Positions 21,436-33,010 of a DNA stretch of 64,000 bases are shown one piece after another. The DNA lies in assembly GCA_022494885.1 (NCBI GenBank), contig JAGVSM010003467.1:56151-120150 (forward strand), read 5' to 3'. This DNA is from Micrasema longulum. Its lineage: Eukaryota; Arthropoda; Insecta; Trichoptera; Brachycentridae. How positions within the stretch are numbered: position 1 is the stretch's first letter; each line of letters opens with the position of its first letter. The position numbers and the translations under genes are program-made. The notes beneath the pieces are model-generated. The model was not told where the DNA came from and did not search any database. It saw nothing but the letters and a program-made list of their open reading frames with translations.

Positions 21436-22040
21436 TTCACACCCAGAACTGCATTCTTCATTCCCCTGAGACAAATTTATCAATATTACAATTTATATAA
21501 ATGCAAATAATTTTCTATAAACTTATTTTGTTTATGTCCAAAAACATTTTTTTTGTTTTTCAACAATATTATTAAATATAAGTAAGATGAAAAAAAAACA
21601 TTTCCAAATGAAATAAAACCTTAATCAGGGCGTTTAAATATATATTTTTCCATATATCCACTAGCCAAGGCTTTGGGGATTTTCGCTAATTTATTTGTGT
21701 TTTTCATATAGTTAGGACCTTGCTTTCGTTTGTAAATACTGTTTTTTTCGTTTATTTTTCCGTTGATTCTTCTAGTTTCTAAGTTCACACAAGACACTGC
21801 AAACTACATATATTTAATTTTTCTGCTTTTGTATTACTTATTTAAACATTAACGCCCGAACAACCCTTTTAATATTTTATATAGTAAAACGATGATGTTG
21901 ATATCAAAAGGTATTTATTAAACATATTATTAGTATTTGTTTATTTTTCTTCATTGAATAAAAAAAAACATAAAAACACAGCCTTTTTTAAAGAATAATT
22001 AAACTAAATGTTATTAAATATTTGTATATAACCACTTACT
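21436..22040. other. Stretch without recognised feature
   Basis: AT-rich DNA with homopolymer runs and no supported frame or repeat. Confidence 0.4.
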
Positions 22041-22044
22041 GACT

Positions 22045-22090
22045 TTTCTATGTCTACCGATTTCGAGACGTTTCATGACATTAGTAAAGT
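22045..22090 (-). repeat. Possible Penelope-like terminal segment
   Basis: On the minus strand: ATGTCATGAAACGTCTCGAA followed by ATCGGTAGACATAG. The GAAACGTC word recalls hammerhead-type Penelope ends, but no full core or helix is visible. Low confidence. Confidence 0.25.
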
Positions 22091-22140
22091 TACAGGAGTT
22101 TAAGTCATACATATTACATTGAGGATTAAAAGTAAATAAT

Positions 22141-22575
22141 GTGTTCATATTTCACATTTGGAAGGCTTTGAAATGTAATGTTCCTTTGATCAATAATCAA
22201 CAACCTTTCAATATAACCCGTTATGCAATGTTCCATAGCAATGGTCACTTAATATCTATTAAACTCATGCCTTCTTCAAACAATTTCTCCAATAACATCA
22301 AACAATTTCATAACCTAATCAGTGCATGTAAGAGTAACCAACTAAATGCATGGGGTGTTGGTTTTATATTTTTGTGCAACAACTGTGGAGAAGGTGTAAA
22401 GTGGGTTTGGCATGTTGGTTTGATTAGTGTCCTGATAAAGGGACCGGTACATCTTGAAACTGGCAGATATAGAAAAGTCGGTAAGTGGTTGGTTGTAGAC
22501 AAATATTTTATAACATTAAGCACAATGTTTTACCACAAAGTTAATGCTTTAAACATTAATATATACAATATTTAA
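22141..22575 (+). other. Unrecognised 144-codon open frame
   Basis: The longest plus-strand frame not explained by a known repeat. It begins at GTG and not ATG and ends at TAA just before a LINE. The sequence includes WGVGFIFLCNNCGEGVKWVW and HLETGRYRKVGKWLVV. Length is somewhat unlikely by chance in such AT-rich DNA, but no domain is recognised and a minus-strand frame overlaps part of it. It may be non-coding transposon DNA. Confidence 0.15.
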
Positions 22576-22584
22576 ACATGAATT

Positions 22585-23945
22585 AGCATGGTTTTATTCA
22601 TGAGAGATCTGTTTTAACCAATCTAGTGCATTTTACTCACTACGTTCATAAAAATAAAGACAAAAGAACACAGGTTGACGTTTTATACACGGATTTTTCC
22701 AAAGCATTCGACTAAGTTTGTCACGCGGTTCTTAGAGAAAAATTAAAACTGATTGGAATTCACGGTGATCTAAAAAGATGGTTTTGCCCTTAGATAGAAA
22801 AAAGACTTCAAGCCGTAGTTGTGGCTGGGTTTGTATCTTTATTTAAATGTGCCCCCTTGGGAGTTCCCCAGGGATCGATTCTTGGTTCTCTTCTTATTAA
22901 TATTTACATAAATGATATTTTTTACTGCTTTGAGTTTGCCATTTTTTTCCCTGTACGCCGATAATATAAAAAATTTTACCAAAATTAAATCTTTGAAAGA
23001 TATAACAACCTTTAAAGAGACCTTGATAGAGTCGTTAAATACTGCAATGATAATTTCCTTTATTTAAATATCTCCAAATACTACAAAGTGACCTTAACCA
23101 GAAATAGGATAATAATACCATATTTTACCTTATAAATTGCATGCAAAGTTACTGAAGTAGACTGTATTCGTGACTTTGATGTATATTTGGATAAAAAATT
23201 GACATAAAAAAAACAAATATAGAGAAGACAGTAAGCAAAGCTTGCAAAACATTAGGCTTTATAATAAGAGTCTGTAAGCCTTTTAACAATCCACATACAT
23301 ACAAACACTACATTTTGCACATGTACGCAGTATCCTTGAATACTGTTCCACTCAATATTCCAAATATATTTGAGAATTGAAAGACTTCAAAAAATTTTTT
23401 TGAATCACCTAAACCATCGTCAATATTTACATTTCAATAACTATGAAGAAGCTACAGTACATCAATAAATCGATAACTTACAATCTAAAAGAATCATCAA
23501 TAATACCGTTTTCCTTTACAAAATATGCAATAACAACTTAGATTGCCCTTAACTGCTTGAAAAAATTAAAATTCGTATCCCTCAACGTACAAATCGGCTG
23601 CAACAATTATTTCATGTTGATGTTTCAAGCACGAATAATAATAAGAATGCATCTGTGCTCAGAATTGTAAATAATTTTAACACGTTTTTTGCTGAAATAG
23701 GTATATATTTCTTCACTTTAAAGAAATTTAAAGAAAATGCTAGAACCCGAATTAAAAATAATAATTATAATTTAATCTAACTGTACCTACCTAATATTTC
23801 ATTTTTTGTACACTTTAATGTTGTAATTATTTCCTCTTGTTTAAAAGAAGAAAGAAGGGAGGACTGATAGCTCCGTATTACTCCATATGAATCCACCGGC
23901 AAAAGGATTTTTAAGTCCAAGTAAATAAAAAACCTTTTTTTCATT
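22585..23945 (+). mobile_element. CR1/Jockey-like LINE, broken RT ORF and 3' end
   Basis: Translation of pieces in several frames gives the RT signature in order: HGFI, VLYTDFSKAFD (22,680), LGVPQGS (22,859-22,877) and the catalytic box YADN (22,954-22,965), whose second aspartate is asparagine. A stop follows AFD at 22,713 and frameshifts occur after the catalytic box. The C-terminal block (KICNNNLDC, KIKIRIPQR) and a 3' region to about 23,945 follow. The endonuclease and N-terminal domains are absent. It is the best-preserved copy of the family also seen at 1-566 and 26,950-27,280. Confidence 0.85.
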
Positions 23946-24530
23946 TTTCATTATTACTGTGATATGGAATATATAAAATAAATATAATGGAATGAAGCGG
24001 AGTGGCTATTTCTATGTAAGCTTTTTATCTTCTTTTTTGATATTCTATTTAGTATGTATAGAAAACTATAATTGGCCTATAATTTTGGTTTATTTGTTAA
24101 TATTTATTTTTTTGTTGTAATGGCTGTTGTTTTCTTTTAATAAATAAAATAAAAATAAAATATAAAAAAACTTTTTTATAAATTTGTCGCGATAAACTGT
24201 CAACTCATTGGTTGTGATCGGATGCTAAGACATTTGAATAAGATAGTATATACATAATATTTTAACACCTATATAAGATTGAATTTATATTACATATTAT
24301 GGTCTCGATTTTTTTAAAAAAGCATTTGAAACTATAACAAAATAAAATAATTTAAATTTACCTATATTTTTTAATGCAATTAAATTAAAGAATAAACAAT
24401 TATTTTGTGGTTTTAATGCTTTTAAGAGAAAACGAGTATATTATTAGGAATACAACTAAAACAATAAAAAAAATATATAATATAAAATACAAGAGGAAAA
24501 AGTAAAAGTACAATTTAAACGAAGGAATCG
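23946..24530. other. Stretch without recognised feature
   Basis: Very AT-rich, with AAATAAAATAAAAATAAAAT at about 24,140-24,160 that could be a LINE tail. No frame or repeat partner. Confidence 0.35.
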
Positions 24531-24533
24531 GGT

Positions 24534-24650
24534 TGTGGTCCCGAGGCTTGTGTAGCGAACTCACGGATCAGAGGTCCAAGATTCAAACCTTATTCTACCT
24601 CCTTCTTTCCATTATCTAATAGTGAGTTATTTACAACTCTTTGAAAATGG
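24534..24650 (+). mobile_element. tRNA-headed SINE, family S2
   Basis: Head GGGTTGTGGTCCCGAGGCTT and GTGTAGCGAACTCACGGATC, B box AGGTCCAAGATTCAAACC, then a body with ATAGTGAGTTATTTACAACT. The inverted copy at 30,765-30,902 has the same order and a better preserved promoter. Partial and decayed. Confidence 0.6.
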
Positions 24651-24809
24651 CCACCAAATTTGAAATATTTGGGTAAACAATAAGAACGCATTTTTTTTAT
24701 ATAAGTAAGACATTCAAATTGACAGTATTTAAATTAAAATATACACAGACAAAGAAATAAGAGAATGATAAATAAAAAATACAATAAATTATACTATATT
24801 GAGTTTTTC

Positions 24810-24942
24810 TACTGACATTTCTTGGTGGAACTGCATTTTAATTATAATAATAAAAATACTTTATAGTTTTATTCCACTTTTATTTATAATTATTTTATAA
24901 ATAAAAGTGGAATAAAACTATAAAGTATTTTTATTATTATAA
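24810..24942. repeat. Perfect 2 x 47-bp palindrome, Penelope-like tails
   Basis: Arms at 24,842-24,888 and 24,896-24,942 are exact inverted copies with a 7-nt loop, carrying ATACTTTATAGTTTTATTCC. The arm sequence equals the outer part of the 3.9-kb palindrome, and the flank at 24,810-24,841 (TTCTTGGTGGAACTGCATTT) is the same flank inverted. The GC-rich hammerhead-like centre is missing. Confidence 0.7.
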
Positions 24943-26945
24943 ATAAATTATACATAAAAAAGATATAAAATTATTTTTATATTACAAAAGCATTATTGAG
25001 ATAAGTGAATTTCAACTCTTAAAAATTCGTGTTGATCGGAAATATGTTACGTAAGGAAGAATAATCAATTATTATATCCAGTCTTGTTTGTTACATGTTA
25101 CAATTACAATATTAATATTAATATTTTTAATTACTGTATAAACGGTTTATGCAAAGGTCGTATAACAAATATTTAAGTTATACGAAAAACAAGTTGCTTT
25201 TATTTTGAAATATTATGGGTAAAGTAAAAAAATCATATGCTCATAGAAGAAAGAGAATGTAAGGTTTCTATAAAAAATATATATAATTTATATTTGTAAT
25301 ACGAGATAATTATACCTGAATATCGGTAAAAACACAATAAATCCCTTACTCGTAGGCACAATTAAAAGTCTAACAAGCAAATTAACTTTAAAAAAAATAT
25401 ATAGTAATATACCTAATAATATAAATAAAAAGAAGAAAGCCAACAAAAAAAAAAATCTGTCATTAACATTAACATTCTTAATTTTGCTATGCACAATTTT
25501 CATATAAATTTGTAAGGAGTGAGCCGAGTGAATAATTATTTTCTACACAATGCAAACTTAGTCTGGTATAAACATCGGATCTGGATGGACGTCGCATCGC
25601 TTGAGGTATACATATACTTACGAAAAACGTGTTTTTGTGCATCGTATAAAATACCTAACTCACGCCTACTTCCTCCCCTTAAACAAAAATAAATCTTGCT
25701 TGGATAAGTATATTTATTAAAGATTAAAAATTGTAGAAAATTGTGTATAAATTATTGATGTTAGCCATACACTTTACAGAACTGATGATTTTAAAGAATA
25801 ATAATTATAGTACCTGTAATCTTGTTTTTGATCAAGGTGTGGTGGTAATTAACCAAGCATTCTTGTTATAAATGCCCTAAAAACGGTTTATTTTAAATAA
25901 TAAGTCGAATTCTAGGGGTCAACCTCAAGGGAATTTATTATGGTATTTTAATAGGAGCAGGGAAGGAGAGACTTTTTAAAAAGATAATATAATGTTTTTC
26001 CCTGAGCTGACATTATCCATACGCAAATAAACCCGGTATTAAACTAATAAATGGGAAAAAACGTATATCTTTTAAGTGCCTAAACTATCATATTATTTTC
26101 CATCCGTTTTAAATTACCTGTTCAACATATTTTTAGTAACATTTAAAAAACTTCAAATTGACTAAATTAAAGTTAAGAAATAATAAAAAAACAAAGCATG
26201 CTATTAATGAATTTTTGATATTATTCCCTCTGTGAGCTAAATTTTAATAAATACCAACGTAATCAATAGGTGATAATTACTATAAGGATAACTTAGGATG
26301 TGCCTACGCCTTGTAACCTCTTTGTTGATTGCAAACATACTCCAGTTTGCTTAAAATCCTATATGTTACGAACTCTCAGTTTAAACTAATGTTGAGGTTA
26401 ATTTATGATCACCTAACCCTCCAGATTAAATATTATCGAAATAAAAACTCGCTTATTAAGTCAAACGAAAGTAAAATCAGATTTGAGAGCAAATGTAGGA
26501 AATTGCGTGGTCATAAGCTCTTTACATACGAATTTGAATTGTATGATCGGAAAACGTTAAATTTGTTGAAGCTATTTTCAAATTGTTGCGCTTTTTCTTT
26601 ATGATTTAACTCTTACTATTTATTTAACCTTTTGCTGACAACATAAAGTGCCTTTAATTTGATTTGTGAAAATTTTAAGTGAGAATTGTTATTAACAAAA
26701 TAACATGTCAACCTGAAATTAATTTATTTCAAAGATAAATGTTTTTTGCGCCATAACGGGTAAACAGACTCGGAAGTAGTGAATTTCAGTAAAAAAATTA
26801 AAGCTTTGTAGCTGAAAATTGATCCCAAAACCCCTATTATTGTTTTGCCCCATGCAACATTGTGGCGATTAAAGGAAAAATATTTTTCAAAAGCGTTACG
26901 AAAAAACTTATTGGATGTTTTGAGAATTTTTATTTATTTATTGAT
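24943..26945. other. Stretch without recognised feature
   Basis: AT-rich with poly-A/T runs. Open frames at 25,288-25,503 (minus) and 26,329-26,604 (plus) are rich in F, I, K, L, N and Y as expected from base composition and have no recognised domain. Confidence 0.4.
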
Positions 26946-26949
26946 ATTT

Positions 26950-27280
26950 TTTAAAAAATAACCGCTGTTTCATGTCGGTATATCAAGCATAACAAATAGA
27001 TTACAAGAATGCATGTTTTCCAAGAATCCTACATTTTCTTAGAAATAGATAAATTATATTTTCTCACACAACAAAAACTACAACAAAAATGCTTGAACCG
27101 TAACTGAAAATTATAATTAAAATGTAATATTACTATATTTGTGTTTTATTTTTTCATATGCTTTCATACAATACTTTTTTTTCTTGTTTAAAAAAAGCTA
27201 ATCAGCTGTATACTTTTTGTGAATCCGTTGGCAATAAGATTTTTAAAACCGAGTTGGCAAAAAACTTTTTCTTTCCGTAC
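26950..27280 (+). mobile_element. CR1/Jockey-like LINE 3' fragment
   Basis: Third copy of the LINE seen at 22.6 kb. TGTTTCATGTCGGTATATCA, AGAATGCATG and a 3' region with CAATAAGATTTTTAAAACCG follow the same order as 23,600-23,930. Only the last coding part and 3' region remain. Confidence 0.65.
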
Positions 27281-27284
27281 GTTT

Positions 27285-29465
27285 TATTTGCATTTCATAA
27301 CTGGTATTTTATTTTTTATTGCACATTAAAATATTAATTTCACATATCCTTTCATCGAATTCGAATTTTCAAATGAATTACTTTTAGTGAACTTATTCTG
27401 TAACTTAAGTAACTAAGGTATGCTTTTATATTGTATGTAAATTTTTAAGTAAATTTTTAAATATAAGTTTTAAGCTTGCTTTAGGAAGCCATAAATATTT
27501 TTTGTTCAGCCCATTCAAACTTCCGATATAACGTGAAACTCTTAAGTTTTCAAACATCTAACGTCTTTAATGGCCAAAAGTTCTCCTAATCACCGGTACT
27601 GGGGATGTGATTTCAAATCATTTCGTGTCGGAAATGTTCTATGAACTAAGTGATTTTGTACGAAATCCCATGATATACAAATTACCATTCCCTATTATAT
27701 TTCCAGCTCTGTTCAGAATATTATTTAAAAGGCATTCAAAATATGTATGACGTTATGAATATAAAGATATTTGAAAAAATTTAAACAAAAAAACAATTCA
27801 CGAAACAGTAACAAAATTCAGTTTACAAGAGTTTTTTAGAAAAAAGATGATATTGGTACGAAGCATATCAATCCAAAAAAATGAAATGTGTCATTTGTTT
27901 TTCTAAACTGCGGTGTTTCCTTTAATTTAAACGTTTTAAATATCCACGTAAGTCTGCGGTACTAACAATATTATCGCTTATCAATAAATGTAGAACTTAA
28001 AAAAAGAGACAATTAATTGGAAAAAGGGTAAAACAGGCGCCGACACGACGTGAGGCAACGCGACACAGCGGAAAATTAAAAGCATATGATGGCAAATTGG
28101 CGTCGTTTAAACATGTAAAATGTACCTACGTTATATTATATACAATTACATCGTAATGGACTTCGGGTTTGCTCAAGATAAGATTTAATGTCATGCGGTG
28201 CCTTACATTTAACATATCAATTAAAAAAAATGTTTTTTTATCATAATTTTTATAATCCAATGATCGCTGAGTACTTTTTCGTAAAAAGGTTGACAAGACA
28301 ATATTTTTTTACTTTTTTTGGTTATGTAGTGACTCTGTTAAGACAAATTAATTCCAACCTTACTTCACATCCACCTACCCTAGTAATTTTAGTATAAATA
28401 CGCAATGTTGAAAGTGAAAGTGACATTATAACAACGCGTATCAACTGCTTTTACAAGCTTTTCAGATACTGTAATTACACATGTGCGCAACCCTTGGCTC
28501 GGGAAACGTTTTGTTCTTACCATCAGAGTTTTGATCATACCAAAATTTATTGATGAACTCAAAACAGAGATATATCGAAAATTTAAATAATTTATTTCAA
28601 TACACAAAAGTATCTAATAGCTTTTTAAAAAATGATCAAGCCTTATTCTTGCTCTCCTGTAAACCTCTTCGCAGTATGCTGATTCGATGAAATACGTAGG
28701 GACTGTCGATACCGTTTTTTTTAAAATAATTTCTATTTATCGGGAGATTTTCGAGAACTTAAACAACTAAAATTGTAACAAAAAAAATATTTTAATTCAG
28801 AGTGAGTTGGCATGTGAAACGTTAAATCTGATTTTAGTGAAAATTAATAAATACACTCGGAACATTGGAATAATTTCAATCCAGAGCGTGTCAATATTTG
28901 TATTGTTACTTGCACCGTGTCTTTTTAATTTTGGTTTAATTCCTGTGATTTTTTTTACACGGTGTTCGCTGACTACTTCAACTTATACGTATGTGTGGAT
29001 AGTTATTTTGATCCGCAACTCAGCGGAAAATTGAAAACCGTTTTCACAAAGCCAAGACTAGAAAAGGGTTGTCCATAGTTAGGTTTCGTCTTTGGATTCT
29101 CTCCTGATATGCAGGAGTGTAGGATTAGACCAGAATCAAAACACAAGAATACCTCATTTTTGCAGTCCAACCGCGGCTAAATTCACCAGTAAAACTCGAA
29201 TGGTTAGACTCGTAATTGACTAATACCTTGACTTCAACCTCCTTGAAAGATTTTTAGTTGCGCAGCACTTAAAACATAAGATTTTGTATTTAAGTAAATT
29301 AGAAGCGTGGGATTACACTTCTCTTCCTGACTTGTGGAACAAAATGTTAAACATTATTTTTACGAATTTCTATACACCACATTAATGTTGAATAAAATAT
29401 ACATACGAAGACGGGTTCCGAGATTACTTCACATAAATTCAAAGTGATTTACTGAAATATTTTAC
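27285..29465. other. Stretch without recognised feature
   Basis: AT-rich. A small patch at 28,030-28,080 is GC-richer (GGCGCCGACACGACGTGAGG). No coding signature, tRNA head or repeat partner is seen. Short open frames are likely chance. Confidence 0.4.
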
Positions 29466-29467
29466 TG

Positions 29468-29610
29468 TCCTTACACTGGCACTTTAAGTGTAAAACTGAT
29501 CACATTTTCTTTCTGTACCATATGATTGGAAATACGCTACATTTGGTTTAAAAATGCAGTGTCATATGCACCATGCAGATAAGAATTTAGTGGTTATGAT
29601 GATGGTTTAC
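29468..29610 (+). mobile_element. SINE family S1, 3' part
   Basis: CACTGGCACTTTAAGTGTAA, AACTGATCACATTTTC, then AAAATGCAGTGTCATATGCA and ATGATGATGG match the S1 3' region and its ATG-type tail. The tRNA-like head is missing. Confidence 0.65.
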
Positions 29611-30315
29611 ACAAATTTACTTACAAAAAAATTACAAAAAATCGATTAAAATCACAACCTTACAGTCAGTTATAAAACTTATTATAAAACTATTAATAAA
29701 CTAGAAACTAACTATTATTAAACAAATAATATAACTTCTGAGCGTGATGTTTTTTTTTTTTTTTAATTTCTCGTAAACGTCGTGTTACTGTTTTCAATGA
29801 ACTGCTTGAACATGTTTATGTTTTTTAGTTATCTATAAACTATTCAGTTTTAAATTTATTTATTTAATACGTTTATGTAAATTATAAAAATATGTTCAAG
29901 GTACCTATACATACTCGTATCACTAGAGAAAAAAATTAGCCATACAATTGAAATGTGATAAAATTGCAAAATATAAATACCCAGGATTAGAGTAAAAGGA
30001 AGGAATTTTCTTTCAGTAAAATGAAAGATGTCGATATCCGAAGAGATACGGTTGAGTAAAGACATTGCTTTTCCTACTGGCATTACTATTGGCAGGCTAT
30101 AACTAATATATTTGTCTTATATGTTATTCCAATAACTTACAAATTCGTTGAAAGCAATACGATTTTATTTGTTTTATAAATGTATTGGGCTTGGGTGAAG
30201 AGAATAACTTGTTTAGTTTACAGTCAATGAAAAATATTATTTAAAAAATGCAAAAATCACACAGCACTCGTAAAGATAGTCATTTTAAGTACAATTACTT
30301 TTTATCAGAAACAAA
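29611..30315. other. Stretch without recognised feature
   Basis: AT-rich, with a T run near 29,750-29,763. No supported frame or repeat. Confidence 0.4.
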
Positions 30316-30321
30316 ATTGAT

Positions 30322-30445
30322 TTATCTAAATTTAATTGCAACAGACAGGAAAAAAAATTAAATATGGAAGTCTAGGCATTTACAGGGATTATGGTCTTTC
30401 ATTTGCTAGTTCAAGTGGTCACTTTACACACTGTGTGACATACTG
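30322..30445 (+). mobile_element. Foldback/MITE arm (copy D)
   Basis: TTAATTGCAACAGACAGG, then GTCTAGGCATTTACAGGG and CACTTTACACACTGTGTGAC. Single arm without a partner. Confidence 0.7.
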
Positions 30446-30764
30446 AATAATTTTATCCTTCTCTGTTTCTATAAATTCAGATCTAAATAACTCTCCAAAG
30501 AGTGAAAAACAAGCCTTTCTAAAAAAATTATATATACTTAAAATATTGTTCAAGTATAAAAAAAATACCAATACATTTTATTAAAATCAAATGCGTGCAA
30601 TTTAACCAGAACCCTTGCCAAGTATTTTCAACTGGCATACTTACCTACTCAGGTATATATATACAGAAAAGGATAAACGTCTTGTGTTCTAGTGGATGAC
30701 GCAATTGGCTGCCACTATTGACGTGAAATATTTATTTAATGGGTGGATTTTCAATTCATTATTT

Positions 30765-30902
30765 GATAGTTCCAGAATGTGCTTACGAGTTATAAGTAAC
30801 TCACTATTAAAAAAGGGGGAATCAGGTTTTGGTAGAGCACAGTTCGAACCTATGACCTCTAATTCATGAGTCCGCGACTCTACCACAGGACCGTAACCTG
30901 GT
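30765..30902 (-). mobile_element. tRNA-headed SINE, family S2
   Basis: On the minus strand: GGTTACGGTCCTGTGGTAGA (A-box region) and GAGGTCATAGGTTCGAACTG (B box), then GCTCTACCAAAACC and the S2 body (ATAGTGAGTTACTTATAACT). The promoter spacing is as in tRNA genes, but no acceptor stem or anticodon arm can be defended. Confidence 0.7.
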
Positions 30903-31067
30903 TCAAATTGCTGTTACGTTAATACTTACGTAAAATTATGGTGTTATTTAAATCATTGGGTTCGGTTTAAAGCATGACAATGATAATGATATATTAAACT
31001 GAACTACTTAGAACTTTTTCATACAAAATTAAACTTTTATTCAAATATTATTTTAACATATTACGAC

Positions 31068-31300
31068 AGAGATGAAGAACATTTAAGAGAAAGTAATATA
31101 GAGTGTGTAAAGTGGCCACTTAAACCAGCCATTGACAGGTTATAAGCCCTGTAGATGCCTGGACTTCTATATTACCTTATATTAAATTTTCTTCATCTCT
31201 GTTGTTATATGTTAATATAAACAGCTCCCCAGGGAGTTTAATCCAGTCCCTGTCTACAAAAATTTGGACAAACTTAAAATATTGTTTACAAATATTATTT
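31068..31300. mobile_element. Internally deleted foldback element (copy E)
   Basis: The left end GAGATGAAGAACATTTAAGA is joined, after only about 30 bp, to a complete inverse arm (CAGCCATTGACAGGTTATAA; ATGCCTGGACTTC) that continues through CATCTCTGTTG into the outer segment CCAGTCCCTGTCTACAAAAA. The central region and most of the left arm are deleted. Confidence 0.7.
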
Positions 31301-31307
31301 AACTATA

Positions 31308-31525
31308 AACGTCAACAATATTTTGAGTTTGTCTTAATCTTTGTAGATCAGGATTTTATTCAACCCCTAAGGAGAGTAATTATGATGTATATTTTACGGC
31401 AGAGTAAAAAGTGGCCATTAAAAACCAGCCAATGACAGGTTTAATAGCCTTGTAAATGGCTAGACTTTTATGTTCCTTTCTTTAAAATGTTTTTTATTTC
31501 CTTTTCTACAAAGTTTGGTCAAAAA
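31308..31525. mobile_element. Internally deleted foldback element (copy F)
   Basis: Starts with the outer segment CAACAATATTTTGAGTTTGT and the CCCTAAGGAGAG box, then jumps to an inverse arm (CCAGCCAATGACAGGTTTAA; TGGCTAGACTTTTATG) and ends at CTACAAAGTTTGG. It lies head to tail with copy E, only a few bases apart. Confidence 0.6.
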
Positions 31526-31934
31526 TACGACAGATACTAAAGTGTGTTTCTGATCAACGTATGCACAAAAGTAAAAATAGTAAGAATTTCAACCGGATTA
31601 CGGCCTTTGCAATGCAGGCAGGCGAGAAACGTGTCAACATGGCTAATCGTGTTTCAAATATCAAAACACCTACAAACCTACATCGTTCTATAAGCGTAGT
31701 CACCTGTAGCAATCCCAGTGATGTTCATTAGGTAATCCAATTACGCGAACTCTTGCTCGTCAGCTCTCCTGGTCTGGTCATCTCACGGTACGAAATTAAA
31801 TACACAAAAATAGAAGAAAAAGCCGTTGAAAAAGAAATAACCTCAAAATTTGGCACATTAAATGCAGCGTATTTTGATTGTCTGTAATATTTATGGAGCA
31901 AGGCGGATAAAGAAGACAGTTCTGTGTGTACGAA

Positions 31935-32365
31935 ATACACCAGAACTCTGGACGAGTGTTTTCGACTCGACGCGCGAAGGCTGCTCACAAATAAAAACCC
32001 TGAATAAGGAAATTGAGTGGAAATAAGTCCGCCATGTTGTTTAGTAGTAAATACGTTTTTGAGCTTCTGGGCGCGACGGCTGCTTACAAATAAAAACCCT
32101 GAATAAGGAAATTGAGTGGAGATAAATCCGCCATGTTGTTTAGTAGTTAATACGTTCTTGAGCTTCTGGGTTCGATTCCTTGCAGGGTGGATGTGAAATA
32201 TTGATTTTAAAGGTTTTTTGAACTGCAATATTTTATTTTTTTTTAGACAAAACTGATCACCATGTAACAGTGATCTTTGTGTAACAGTTGATTAAAATAC
32301 GCTTTATTTGGCTTCCCATTGGAGTGCTCTATTCATCACTGGATTAGTTAAGGTAAATGATGATG
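31935..32365 (+). mobile_element. SINE family S1 with 99-bp internal tandem duplication
   Basis: The 5' module and start of the tRNA-like head (GGCTGCTCACAAATAAAAAC ... AGTCCGCCATGTTGTTTAGT ... GAGCTTCTGGG) occur twice with a 99-bp period (about 31,979-32,077 and 32,078-32,176). The second unit continues into the B box GGGTTCGATTCCTTGCAGGG and the S1 3' part. The long minus-strand open frame through both units results from the duplication having a length divisible by three; it is not a gene. Confidence 0.7.
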
Positions 32366-32421
32366 TAACATGAAAGTTAGGTTTATTATTTAAATAAAAG
32401 ACGAGTGATACTTTAACCATC

Positions 32422-32766
32422 GCTTTCGCGACATTTTCGAGATGGGTATCTTTATTAAGGAGTTCAATGTATTTATACAAAACAGAACCTTTTTTAATAT
32501 TAAGTTCATAGATTGTTAAAATTTGTTTAAATTTTTATTGTTTAAATGTATACTATGTATTGTTACAAGAAATGTACTATTTTTTTTATGTACCGTCCCA
32601 AATGAGTTTTCTCGTACAACTCCTGGGAATATAATATCATGATATTCATGTCTTATATGTTTCATTAATAAATAAAAAAAAAGTAAAGATAGATTATTCA
32701 AAATCATATGAAGGTAAATTAAATAATTAATTAAGATACCAATCTCGAAGATGTCGCGAAAGCAGC
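32422..32766. repeat. Inverted repeat with Penelope-like ends
   Basis: GCTTTCGCGACATTTTCGAG at 32,422 is answered by its inverse (CTCGAAGATGTCGCGAAAGC) at 32,747-32,766, and similarity extends inward through GATGGGTATC and GATACCAATC. On each outward strand, GATGTCGCGAAAGC recalls the hairpin-GAAA part of Penelope-type ends. About 345 bp end to end. The interior is AT-rich and non-coding. Confidence 0.5.
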
Positions 32767-32869
32767 TCAATAACAATGGCCGTATTTGTCGATAATTACT
32801 GACGTGATAAAAAATTCTAATGGATAAGTGTCGGTTAAGGACTTTTAAACAACGTCATAAACATCGTGA

Positions 32870-33010
32870 TGAAAATCTGTGATTGAGCACCAGAAATCAA
32901 ACCTGGGACTTTAAAAGTAATTAGCAAATGGGCAACAACTACGTTAGGAGGCTAACTTATCTCTATTTGATTTATTTTTTCAGAATTTTTACCTGAGAGT
33001 AGTTATGGAG
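32870..33010 (-). mobile_element. SINE family S1 head
   Basis: Inverted B box GAAATCAAACCTGGGACTTT and decayed A-box region (AACAACTACGTTAGGAGG), followed by the inverted 5' module AATTTTTACCTGAGAGTAG. Head and 5' module only; the 3' part is not evident. Confidence 0.6.

Noticed and set aside
31538..31727. Uninterrupted ~60-codon plus-strand frame between a foldback element and a SINE
   Set aside because: Protein-like in part, but no start context, splice signal or family; kept only as a note.
31728..32228. 166-codon minus-strand open frame, the longest of the window
   Set aside because: It is the antisense of a SINE with a 99-bp in-frame duplication; the repeated peptide segments come from that duplication.
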